Part shown: positions 32,873-39,252 of the stretch, in pieces | Position numbering within the stretch: the stretch's first letter is position 1 | Layout of the letters: every line of letters begins with the position of its first letter | From: an uncultured Johnsonella sp. | GTDB lineage: Bacteria > Bacillota > Clostridia > Lachnospirales > Lachnospiraceae | Direction: 5' to 3' | Assembly: GCA_937927235.1 (NCBI GenBank) | Contig: CALBCM010000025.1 | Location: forward strand, 1-39,252 | DNA: 39,252 nucleotides | Notes under the pieces: model-generated | The model's input: the letters and a program-made list of their open reading frames with translations, nothing else | The model's database searches: none | Told to the model about the DNA's origin: nothing | Program-made: the position numbers and the translations under genes

Positions 32873-33739
32873 TTAGTTCTCACTTGTCGTCTTAACTCTG
32901 GATTTTATAAAGCTTAGCTCATGGAGTGCATTTTCTTCTCCTCCATAATTTTTAACATACTCATTAAAAAGCTCAAGTGCCTTATCAAAATTCAGGCTTG
33001 CTTCATAAGCTACTGCAAGATTAAATTTCAGTGCTTTAACTGTATTATCATCCCCGTTTAGAGCAAGACCCTTTTCATAAAAATTAATTGCATTGGCATA
33101 GTCATTTCCCATATAGTAAAGCCTGCCTATCTGGTTGCAGAATTTTGCAGTGAGCCTTGAGTCGTCTGAGGTTATATCACTGTAATATGCAAGTGCCTCC
33201 TTGGAGCCCTCCTCAGTTTTAGAAAGCGCCAGTGTAAGCTCACATAAGGCTTCCGTATGAATGTCGTATGCCCTGCCCGCACTGCTTGTGCTTGCATCGT
33301 TTTGCCTGCCCCTTGCATTTAAGGCATTAATTTTATTTTGCGAAGCATCATATAATGCTTTTGCAGCCGCTATGTCACCGTCCGCCTTGCAGATACATAT
33401 CACTCTCAAATCCATATAATCGGTATCCTCCGGATAGGCTCCGCTTAAAACGGCATAAACTCCGTCTGCCGCCGCATAATTGCCTGAAAGGTACAGTGCC
33501 TCCGCTTTGTACTCAAGTATATCGGCTCTGGAAGCATCAATTCTGCTGTCCTTTCTTATATTAAATGCCTCATCAAACTTAAGGGCGGCATTTGCATAGT
33601 CCTTTGCTGTAAACATTGTTATGGCTTCCTGCTTTACTTCCTTTTCTGCTTTGAGCTTTGAGAAGCATCCGGTCAGCATACCTGAGCTTATAGTCAATAC
33701 TGATATAATAATCAACTGTTTTCTGCTTAAATTAAACAT
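32873..33739 (-). CDS. TPR-repeat lipoprotein
   Basis: This 288-residue lipoprotein has a signal with lipobox MLTGC (Cys25) followed by tetratricopeptide-type repeats: YANAALKFDEAFNI, AEALYLSGNYAAADGVY, IGRLYYMGNDYANAINFYEKGLAL and AVAYEASLNFDKALELFNEY. It is probably a protein-protein scaffold on the outer face of the membrane. It lies between dut and hflX; no partner can be named. Confidence 0.75.
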   Translation of the reverse strand: MFNLSRKQLIIISVLTISSGMLTGCFSKLKAEKEVKQEAITMFTAKDYANAALKFDEAFNIRKDSRIDASRADILEYKAEALYLSGNYAAADGVYAVLSGAYPEDTDYMDLRVICICKADGDIAAAKALYDASQNKINALNARGRQNDASTSSAGRAYDIHTEALCELTLALSKTEEGSKEALAYYSDITSDDSRLTAKFCNQIGRLYYMGNDYANAINFYEKGLALNGDDNTVKALKFNLAVAYEASLNFDKALELFNEYVKNYGGEENALHELSFIKSRVKTTSEN

Positions 33740-33792
33740 TTACACTTGAACCCCCATTCATTTTATATTCATCCTGATTTAATCCCTAAAGG

Positions 33793-34224
33793 CTAGGCTT
33801 TTCCGGTACTTCCAAAGCCTCCTCTGTCAATGCCGTCCAGCCTCTTAACCTCATCAAATTCAATGCAGGGCTGATGCTCCACAATCCTAAACTGACATAT
33901 CCTGTCATTTAAGCTGATTTTTGTATCTCTAACTGCATACACCGGCATGTGCCACTGGTCATTATCTCCCGAATAGCTTTCATCAATTACTCCCATTGAA
34001 TTCGTCTGGATTATGCCGAAATTTTTAAAAGTCGAGCTTCTCGGCACCACATGAGCTTCATAGCCCTTTGGAAGCTTAAGTGCTACACCAAGAGGTATAA
34101 GGGCAGACTCTCCCGCTTTAAGCTCTACATTTTCAGCCGCTCTTAAATCTATCCAGTCACTTTTTTTATCTATATATTCCAGCTTTTTAATTTTATCATT
34201 AAAATATTTAATTTTGATTTTCAT
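33793..34224 (-). CDS. dut: dUTP diphosphatase (dUTPase)
   Basis: This enzyme hydrolyses dUTP to dUMP, keeping uracil out of DNA and feeding thymidylate synthesis. Trimeric dUTPase motifs are visible in order: VVPRSSTFKNFGI (motif 2), GVIDESYSGDNDQW (motif 3), NDRICQFRIV (motif 4) and RGGFGSTGK (motif 5, the flexible C-terminal arm). I chose the ATG at 34224 (MKIKIKYF), with GAGG six bases upstream, giving 143 residues. A TTG at 34239 would be needed for the longer form. The start overlaps the scpB stop by 17 bases. Confidence 0.93.
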   Translation of the reverse strand: MKIKIKYFNDKIKKLEYIDKKSDWIDLRAAENVELKAGESALIPLGVALKLPKGYEAHVVPRSSTFKNFGIIQTNSMGVIDESYSGDNDQWHMPVYAVRDTKISLNDRICQFRIVEHQPCIEFDEVKRLDGIDRGGFGSTGKA

Positions 34225-34804
34225 TCCCATCCTCTTCAACTCCGAATTTAAATTTTACTTCTGTTTCAACCTCATGCAGTATCTGGGCTTCCTTGTCCCT
34301 GTCAAGTCCCGGAAGATTTTTTGTAGAGTCAAGTGCAAATCTTCTTAAAAACTCCTCCGTAGTAGCAAAAAGTATGGGTCTGCCCGGAAGATTCAGCCTG
34401 CCTGCTTCACTTACCAGCCCATATTCAATAAGCTTATTGATTGCATAGTCTGAAGCAACTCCTCTTATATTTTCTATTTCAGCTTTAGTAACAGGCTGCT
34501 TATAGGCAATTATTGATAAGGCTTCAAGCACGGAATCGGTAAGTACCTGACGTTTAGGAGCTTTGGCAACCTTTATAAGGGCATCATAGTATTCAGGCCG
34601 GGTACACATCTGGTATGAATCTTCAAGCTCTATTATCTGCATTGCTCTGTCTTCCTGCTCATACCTTGAAATCAGCCTTTGCACAGCAGCATAGGCTTCC
34701 TCTGTACTGCTTTCCAGTGCTATGGCAAGCTGCTTTAAATCCACAGATTTTCCCATAGTAAAAAGCAGTGCCTCCACCACGTTTTCATTATGCAGCTCAT
34801 TCAT
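34208..34804 (-). CDS. scpB: Segregation and condensation protein ScpB
   Basis: ScpB is the winged-helix dimer that, with ScpA and Smc, forms the bacterial condensin complex for chromosome compaction. The 198 residues carry two winged-helix domains, with the family motif VLEALSIIAYKQPVTKAEIENIRGV in the second and LPGRPILFATTEEFL after it. It follows scpA with a 1-base gap. Confidence 0.95.
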   Translation of the reverse strand: MNELHNENVVEALLFTMGKSVDLKQLAIALESSTEEAYAAVQRLISRYEQEDRAMQIIELEDSYQMCTRPEYYDALIKVAKAPKRQVLTDSVLEALSIIAYKQPVTKAEIENIRGVASDYAINKLIEYGLVSEAGRLNLPGRPILFATTEEFLRRFALDSTKNLPGLDRDKEAQILHEVETEVKFKFGVEEDGNENQN

Positions 34805-34805
34805 A

Positions 34806-35606
34806 CTAAAAATCCTCCAGGTCCTTCAGCTCAAGCACTTCTTCCCGTTCTCCTTCCTCAAGGAGCTCTATTTCCATATCGTCAAATAGGATTTCCTGCC
34901 TAAGCTTTATTTTTCCGATTTTCATTAATTCAAGCAATGCCAAAAAAGTTACTACAAGCTCCAGCCTCCCTGCTTTTTTTCCAAAAATCCCTCTGAATGA
35001 AAATTTTCTTTTAGCTCTTGCATAGCTAAGCAGTGAATTGATACGCTCTCTGAGGCTTAAAGCTTCCTTCTTTATAGTGCCAAACCTGCTTCTTTGTTTG
35101 TCAACCTTGTCTTCGCTCCGCCTTATTATATCTTCAAAGATAGTTTTAAGCTTATAAAGCTCAATTCCCTCAAGCAGTCTGTCAAGCACTACAGGCTGTT
35201 CACAGCCTGCCACCTCTTTCGGAAGCAGGCATTCCTTATATAAAAAGCGCTGAGCTTCAAATTCCATCCCCAAAAGCTCCTGTGCCATCAGCTTAAATTT
35301 CTTATATTCAAGCAGCTTTTCAACCAATTCCTCTCTCGGGTCTATCTCATTACCGCTTTCCTTATCTATCTCTTTAGGCAAAAGCAGCTTTGCCTTTATA
35401 TCAAGTAAGGTTGCCGCCATCACAAGAAATTCAGACATAGTATCAAGGTTATCATCCTTTGTAGCTGAAACATACTCCACATACTGCACCGTTATATCAG
35501 AAACAGGTATGTCATAAATATTAATTTTATTTTTTTCTATAAGATGAAGCAGCAGGTCAAGCGGTCCTTCAAATTTCTCAAGCTTGTATGACAGTCCCTT
35601 TGGCAT
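34806..35606 (-). CDS. scpA: Segregation and condensation protein ScpA
   Basis: ScpA is the kleisin that bridges the heads of the Smc dimer. The 266 residues begin with the conserved YKLEKFEGPLDLLLHLIEKN and include YVEYVSATKDDNLDTMSEFLVMAATLL. The C-terminal winged helix (VVTFLALLELMKIGKI) binds the Smc cap. It pairs with scpB directly downstream; smc is not in the window. Confidence 0.96.
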   Translation of the reverse strand: MPKGLSYKLEKFEGPLDLLLHLIEKNKINIYDIPVSDITVQYVEYVSATKDDNLDTMSEFLVMAATLLDIKAKLLLPKEIDKESGNEIDPREELVEKLLEYKKFKLMAQELLGMEFEAQRFLYKECLLPKEVAGCEQPVVLDRLLEGIELYKLKTIFEDIIRRSEDKVDKQRSRFGTIKKEALSLRERINSLLSYARAKRKFSFRGIFGKKAGRLELVVTFLALLELMKIGKIKLRQEILFDDMEIELLEEGEREEVLELKDLEDF

Positions 35607-35643
35607 CTTTTCTCCAATAATTTATATTTTTATAATAAGTATT

Positions 35644-36546
35644 TTACACCGGCTCAACATTAATTACAACTATCTCCGGTTTATTATTCAGTCTTATATT
35701 TATGCTATGTGTGCCGAGCCCGGCGGAAATAATCAGTTTTCTGCCGTTTATATCCTTCATGCCCACTACCCTGTCACTGAAAAAATCATACTGCGGAGTC
35801 ATAAGACCTATATTATTGAACAGCCTTATAGTTCCTCCATGAAAATGCCCTGATAAAGCAAGGTCGGCTCCCCACTCGGCATATTTTTCATGGTACATAG
35901 GTGAATGAGCAAGCAGTATGGTAAATTTTTCAGAATCGGTACTTCCAAGCTTTTGATTAATATATTCACTGCTCATGGACTTAATATATTTGCGAGTATA
36001 ATATTTTCCGTCAATATCAAGCCCGTAAATCACGAAGTTTTCAAATACTTCATGAGTGTCTTCAAGATAATGAACTCCTGATTTTTTAAGCTTATATTTA
36101 AAGGTTTGGTAAGCATTGCCATATTTTTTGATATTCTTGAGTCTAAGCTCATGATTTCCATTCGCATAAAACACCGGATATTTTTTTGCCAGCCTCTCAC
36201 ACAGGCTTAAACTTGTATCCAAATCCAAGGCTTCTATATTTTTATTTGTATCATCTTCTTTATCAGTTTTTTTAACTACAGGCATATCTCCGCCTATCAA
36301 TATTATATCGGGGGAGAGCTTGTCAATTTCAGCTGTCAGCCTTTCATTATTTCTTCCAAATTGCTTATTATGCAGGTCACTCAGAAAAACTATCCTTTTC
36401 CTGCCGTTAATTTTCTTTTTCGTTTTAATATTATATACTGGTACATTAAGGCAGGATTTTTCATATTCAGACCTTAGCAGTAAAATACAGCTAAGTAATA
36501 AGCCTGCCTTAATTACGTTTTTAATTATAAAAATTAATTTGCCCAT
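35644..36546 (-). CDS. Membrane-anchored metallophosphoesterase (YkuE/YaeI type)
   Basis: This calcineurin-like phosphoesterase is anchored by an N-terminal membrane helix (about residues 4-25). Metal-binding motifs run in order: DLHN (57-60), GGDM (~85), GNHE (~131), LAHSP, and GHFHGG near the C-terminus. Family members act on lipid or nucleotide phosphates at the membrane; the substrate here is unknown. Its ATG overlaps the end of the truncated wall-repeat gene by 13 bases. It is the last complete Firmicutes gene before the join. Confidence 0.85.
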   Translation of the reverse strand: MGKLIFIIKNVIKAGLLLSCILLLRSEYEKSCLNVPVYNIKTKKKINGRKRIVFLSDLHNKQFGRNNERLTAEIDKLSPDIILIGGDMPVVKKTDKEDDTNKNIEALDLDTSLSLCERLAKKYPVFYANGNHELRLKNIKKYGNAYQTFKYKLKKSGVHYLEDTHEVFENFVIYGLDIDGKYYTRKYIKSMSSEYINQKLGSTDSEKFTILLAHSPMYHEKYAEWGADLALSGHFHGGTIRLFNNIGLMTPQYDFFSDRVVGMKDINGRKLIISAGLGTHSINIRLNNKPEIVVINVEPV

Positions 36547-36590
36547 ATCCCCTCATTATTTACATAATAGCCGTCAGGAGTCGTAGTGTT
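36534..36590 (-). pseudogene. Last residues of a wall-repeat protein, cut by the sequence join
   Basis: The minus strand from about 36590 to the stop at 36534 encodes NTTTPDGYYVNNEGIWAN. This is the closing motif of choline-binding-type repeat proteins, matching the TTTPDG and VTPDGYFV endings of the proteins at 3249 and 23862. Everything upstream of it is replaced by Bacteroidetes rpsD. It is therefore a real gene end whose 5' part is lost at the join rather than a biological pseudogene. Confidence 0.75.
36579..36590. other. Join between Firmicutes and Bacteroidetes DNA
   Basis: The bases CGTAGTGTT (36582-36590) can be read both as part of the wall-repeat TTTPDG motif (minus strand) and as the Val-Val-Phe of S4 (plus strand). 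Left of it lie minus-strand low-GC genes with Shine-Dalgarno sites. Right of it lie plus-strand, higher-GC genes without them. Two genes are truncated at the same point. Confidence 0.85.
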
Positions 36591-36900
36591 CCGTCTTGGT
36601 CTGGCTCCTACCCGTGCAGCCGCACGCCAGCTCGTTGGCCACAAGCATATCGTGGTAGACGGCAAGGTAGTAAACATTCCTTCTTATTCAGTGAAAGCCG
36701 GCCAAGTTGTCGGCGTGCGCGAGAAAGCTAAGTCGCTCGAAGTTATCGAGGCTGCCTTGGCTGGTTTCAACCACAGCAAGTACCCCTGGATTGAGTGGGA
36801 CGACGCTTCAAAGAGCGGTAAGTTTCTGCACAAGCCCGAGCGTGCCGACATTCCTGAGAACATTAAGGAACAGTTAATCGTTGAGTTGTACTCTAAATAA
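36583..36900 (+). CDS. rpsD: 30S ribosomal protein S4, C-terminal half only
   Basis: S4 is a primary 16S rRNA-binding protein. The visible ~105 residues (VVFRLGLAPTRAAARQL to IVELYSK) are the S4 RNA-binding domain and C-terminus of a Bacteroidetes S4; the first ~95 residues are missing. A GTG at 36586 is not a start: it is an internal Val codon of the family. The gene leads into rpoA after 12 bases, the standard Bacteroidetes order rpsD-rpoA-rplQ. Confidence 0.93.
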   Translation, partial: VVFRLGLAPTRAAARQLVGHKHIVVDGKVVNIPSYSVKAGQVVGVREKAKSLEVIEAALAGFNHSKYPWIEWDDASKSGKFLHKPERADIPENIKEQLIVELYSK

Positions 36901-36912
36901 ATCATTGAATTA

Positions 36913-37905
36913 ATGGCGATATTAGCATTTCAAAAACCTGATAAAGTTGTAATGTTGGAGGCCAACGACAAATTCGGTCGTTTCGAATTTCGTCCTCTTG
37001 AGCCTGGGTTCGGCGTTACCATCGGTAACTCCCTCCGCCGCATTCTCCTTTCATCGCTTGAAGGTTTCTCCATCAATACCGTGCGCATCGCCGGTGTTGA
37101 GCACGAGTTCTCTTCTGTGCCTGGTGTAAAGGAAGATGTGACCAACATTATCTTGAATTTGAAACAAGTAAGATTCAAGCAAGTAGTAGAAGAATTCGAG
37201 AACGAGAAAGTTAGTATCACGGTTGAGAACACCACCGAGTTCAAAGCTGGTGACATTGGCAAGTATCTGACTGGATTTGAAGTGTTAAACCCCGATTTGG
37301 TGATTTGTCATTTAGATGCCAAAGCTTCATTGCAGATTGATCTCACCATTAACAAAGGACGTGGCTATGTGCCTGCCGATGAAAATCGTGAGTTCTGCAC
37401 CGATGTGAATGTAATTCCTATCGATTCCATTTACACCCCCATCCGTAACGTGCGCTATTCGGTTGAGCCTTATCGTGTTGAACAAAAAACCGACTACGAT
37501 AAGCTCGTTATAGACGTAACCACGGACGGCTCCATCAGTCCCAAAGACGCTCTGAAAGAGGCCGCTAAAATCCTCATCTATCACTTTATGCTCTTCTCCG
37601 ACGAGAAAATCGCCGTTGAAAACCAAGACGTTGATACCAACGAAGAGTTTGACGAGGAAGTGCTGCACATGCGTCAGCTGCTTAAAACCAAGCTTGTGGA
37701 CATGAACCTCAGCGTTCGCGCCCTCAACTGTCTCAAAGCAGCCGATGTGGAAACACTGGGCGACCTTGTGCAATACAACAAGACCGACCTCTTGAAGTTC
37801 CGCAACTTTGGTAAGAAATCGCTCACAGAGCTTGATGATTTGCTCTTGGGTCTGAATCTGTCTTTTGGAACCGACATTTCAAAGTATAAACTGGACAGGG
37901 ACTAA
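36913..37905 (+). CDS. rpoA: RNA polymerase alpha subunit
   Basis: The alpha subunit dimerises to nucleate RNA polymerase and contacts promoter DNA and activators. The 330 residues have the N-terminal domain (FGVTIGNSLRRILLSSLEG, ~34-52) and a C-terminal domain with helix-hairpin-helix motifs (LSVRALNCLKAADVETLGDLV, FGKKSLTELDDLL). The sequence is Bacteroidetes-like, probably Prevotella. There is no Shine-Dalgarno site before the ATG, as usual in that phylum. Confidence 0.97.
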   Translation: MAILAFQKPDKVVMLEANDKFGRFEFRPLEPGFGVTIGNSLRRILLSSLEGFSINTVRIAGVEHEFSSVPGVKEDVTNIILNLKQVRFKQVVEEFENEKVSITVENTTEFKAGDIGKYLTGFEVLNPDLVICHLDAKASLQIDLTINKGRGYVPADENREFCTDVNVIPIDSIYTPIRNVRYSVEPYRVEQKTDYDKLVIDVTTDGSISPKDALKEAAKILIYHFMLFSDEKIAVENQDVDTNEEFDEEVLHMRQLLKTKLVDMNLSVRALNCLKAADVETLGDLVQYNKTDLLKFRNFGKKSLTELDDLLLGLNLSFGTDISKYKLDRD

Positions 37906-37916
37906 ATATCAGCACC

Positions 37917-37948
37917 GGTGGGTGATAGGCGTATAACCTTCGCCCACC
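37917..37948 (+). repeat. Hairpin between rpoA and rplQ
   Basis: GGTGGG pairs with CCCACC across a 20-base loop. No T run follows; it may be a processing or stability hairpin. Confidence 0.35.
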
Positions 37949-37983
37949 AGCTGTAACCCCTCCGCTATTTAAGAAAAATAAAA

Positions 37984-38517
37984 ATGAGACATAATAAGAA
38001 ATTCAACCACCTGGGTCGTACTGCACCTCACCGCAATGCCATGCTTGCTAACATGGTCATTTCGCTGATTATGCACAAAAGAATCACTACGACCCTCGCC
38101 AAGGCAAAAGCCTTGAAGAAATATGTAGAACCGCTTATCACACGTTCAAAGGAAGATACCACCAACTCGCGTCGTGTGGTTTTCCGCTACTTGCAAAACA
38201 AGTATGCCGTTACCGAACTGTTCAAAGTGGTTGCTGCTAAGGTGGGAGACCGTCCCGGTGGCTATACCCGTGTCATCCGACTGGGTTTCCGCAAGGGCGA
38301 TGCCGCTGAAATAGCGTTCATCGAACTGGTAGACTTCGACGAGAACATGGCCAAGACGCCTAAGGCGGAGGCTAAGAAAACGCGTCGTAGCCGCAAGAGC
38401 ACCAAGGCCGAAGGCGAAACCGCTGGCGCCGAAGTTGCTCAACCCGTTGCCGAAGAAGCTCCTAAGGCTGAAGAGGCACCCAAGGCAGAAGCTGCCGAAG
38501 AAGCAAAGGCTGAATAA
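37984..38517 (+). CDS. rplQ: 50S ribosomal protein L17 with long acidic-basic tail
   Basis: L17 binds 23S rRNA near the peptide exit tunnel. Residues 1-120 are the conserved core (MRHNKKFNHLGRTAPHRNAML to the GFRKGDAAEIAFIELV end). Residues ~121-177 form an Ala/Glu/Lys-rich low-complexity tail with repeated EEAPKAE units, an extension common in Bacteroidetes L17 and absent from the ~120-residue proteobacterial form. It is the last gene of its operon, followed by a terminator. Confidence 0.96.
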   Translation: MRHNKKFNHLGRTAPHRNAMLANMVISLIMHKRITTTLAKAKALKKYVEPLITRSKEDTTNSRRVVFRYLQNKYAVTELFKVVAAKVGDRPGGYTRVIRLGFRKGDAAEIAFIELVDFDENMAKTPKAEAKKTRRSRKSTKAEGETAGAEVAQPVAEEAPKAEEAPKAEAAEEAKAE

Positions 38518-38541
38518 ACAACAGTTATCGACTTATAAATT

Positions 38542-38577
38542 AAACGTCTCTATCCGTGAGGGTAGGGGCGTTTTTTT
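38542..38577 (+). terminator. Terminator of the rpsD-rpoA-rplQ operon
   Basis: AAACGTCTCTATC pairs with GGTAGGGGCGTTT (with G-U pairs), and a run of seven T follows. Confidence 0.85.
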
Positions 38578-38626
38578 GTTGCTGCACTTTCTGCTGCGCA
38601 ACTTAGCGGATGAAACAACCTTATAA

Positions 38627-39019
38627 TTGGTGATAGACTCACTTGAGAACTGCAATAAGGAGATTGATAGTGTTCAATTGTCTATCAGACAAATAAGCAT
38701 TCATACAAAGCAGGGGATCATCATTCAGGTGTGCATTCTAAACCGATACGCGCAAACTGTTTCTGTTGGCGAGCAGTGCGTTCTTGATTTCTACACAGCA
38801 ACCGGCGGATGGAAACGATACGAAGAGAAACTGGCAGATGGGGGCGTTGTTTCGTATAATGCCATTGGTTTTGATATCTTGCCGCGAGAAACGCTTATAA
38901 AGGTCTACACAATAGCCATTTTTGCCGATGTTGTAGAAGGCCGAAAATGCAAGTTGTCCATACCATATATCATAAGTGGCAAGCAACTTATGGCCAACTT
39001 GGTATCGCAGTTCAGATAA
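38627..39019 (+). CDS. Hypothetical protein, Bacteroidetes side
   Basis: This 130-residue protein is not recognised. It looks like an all-beta domain: alternating strands (IHTKQGIIIQVCILNRY, EQCVLDFYT, LIKVYTIAIFADV) without signal peptide, transmembrane segment or catalytic motif. The start is TTG 38627 or GTG 38630; no ATG is available near the N-terminus. It follows the rplQ terminator by 50 bases and its codon use resembles the neighbouring Bacteroidetes genes. It may belong to a mobile or accessory segment together with the transposase fragment beyond it. Confidence 0.45.
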   Translation: MVIDSLENCNKEIDSVQLSIRQISIHTKQGIIIQVCILNRYAQTVSVGEQCVLDFYTATGGWKRYEEKLADGGVVSYNAIGFDILPRETLIKVYTIAIFADVVEGRKCKLSIPYIISGKQLMANLVSQFR

Positions 39020-39091
39020 TTTAATTGCTTGCCAAGCCCATATTAGGCATGTTTAGTTTAAGGATTACGCCAGTTCGGGATAAGGATTTGC

Positions 39092-39252
39092 CTAGAATAG
39101 TTCCAATTGCCTACTCTTTTCAATACGCACTGGCAGTGCCTCGGGCTTATTCTCGAAGAAACAGTATGCAGCCAGTGCCGCACAGAGATTCATAAGGAAG
39201 TTATGTACGGAGCGATGGCGTGAATGGACAAGGTTGGCCTTGTTCTTGAGCA
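39092..39252 (-). CDS. Transposase C-terminal fragment (IS982-like), cut by window edge
   Basis: The minus strand from the window end to the stop at 39092 encodes 52 residues including KNKANLVHSRHRSVHNF and CAALAAYCFFENKPEAL. The S-R-H-R-S block followed by a hydrophobic helix and a short basic or proline tail recalls the C-terminus of IS982-family transposases. The catalytic residues lie beyond the window, so whether the element is intact cannot be seen. No terminal repeat was identified in 39020-39091. Confidence 0.55.
   Translation of the reverse strand, partial: LKNKANLVHSRHRSVHNFLMNLCAALAAYCFFENKPEALPVRIEKSRQLELF

Noticed and set aside
36586..36900. A complete short S4-like gene starting at GTG 36586
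   Set aside because: The GTG is an internal valine codon of S4; the family needs ~95 more N-terminal residues, which are missing because of the join.
36583..39252. Horizontal transfer of a Bacteroidetes ribosomal operon into a Firmicutes genome
   Set aside because: The rpsD gene is truncated exactly at the boundary and no mobile element lies at the join; assembly error is far more likely.

Overview
The window is two unrelated pieces of genome joined at about position 36582. Bases 1 to ~36590 are low-GC Firmicutes DNA, most likely a Clostridia/Lachnospiraceae-type anaerobe. The evidence is the YqeK-RsfS, Obg-L27-Prp-L21 and ScpA/ScpB gene groups, strong AGGAGG ribosome binding sites, sigma-A type promoters, choline-binding-type wall repeats and Stickland glycine reductase genes. 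Nearly every gene in this piece is on the minus strand; tRNA-Leu is the exception. Bases ~36582 to 39252 are Bacteroidetes, probably Prevotella: the 3' half of rpsD, then rpoA and rplQ on the plus strand, with higher GC and no Shine-Dalgarno sites. rpsD starts mid-gene exactly where a Firmicutes wall-repeat gene is cut on the other strand. The simplest reading is a metagenomic assembly chimera.

Firmicutes piece, left to right (transcription runs right to left). 1-3148: an ECF-type vitamin/cofactor importer (double ATPase cut by the window edge, T component, MptD/Trep_Strep S component) behind a TetR regulator whose promoter carries two tandem operators. 3249-3566: a small secreted wall-repeat protein. 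3680-8110: housekeeping genes rsfS, yqeK, nadD, yhbY, obg, rpmA, prp and rplU. 8116-11351: an HD-domain protein, argS and efp. 11460-11866: tRNA-Leu and a gene-free stretch rich in palindromes.

11867-20507 is the metabolic centre: selB, selA, tRNA-Sec (selC), a glycine reductase component C gene in which GrdC and GrdD are fused, the selenoprotein gene grdA (in-frame TGA at codon 44), thioredoxin with a GCVPC site, and thioredoxin reductase. These form one unit. TrxB/TrxA supply electrons, GrdA carries the selenol that receives the carboxymethyl group, GrdCD releases acetyl phosphate, and SelA/SelB/selC insert the selenocysteine. The substrate-binding component B genes (grdE, grdB) are not in the window.

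20622-30054 is mostly envelope genes: a DUF3298 lipoprotein, an SH3-NlpC/P60 hydrolase, a DUF1700 membrane protein, a wall-repeat protein, then rny (RNase Y) and a three-gene membrane cassette with zinc ribbons. 30121-36590: tyrS, hflX, a TPR lipoprotein, dut, scpB, scpA, a metallophosphoesterase and the truncated wall-repeat gene.

In the Bacteroidetes piece, rplQ ends at a clear terminator. It is followed by an unrecognised 130-residue protein and, on the minus strand at the window edge, the C-terminal end of a transposase. I saw no CRISPR array, prophage or complete insertion sequence.
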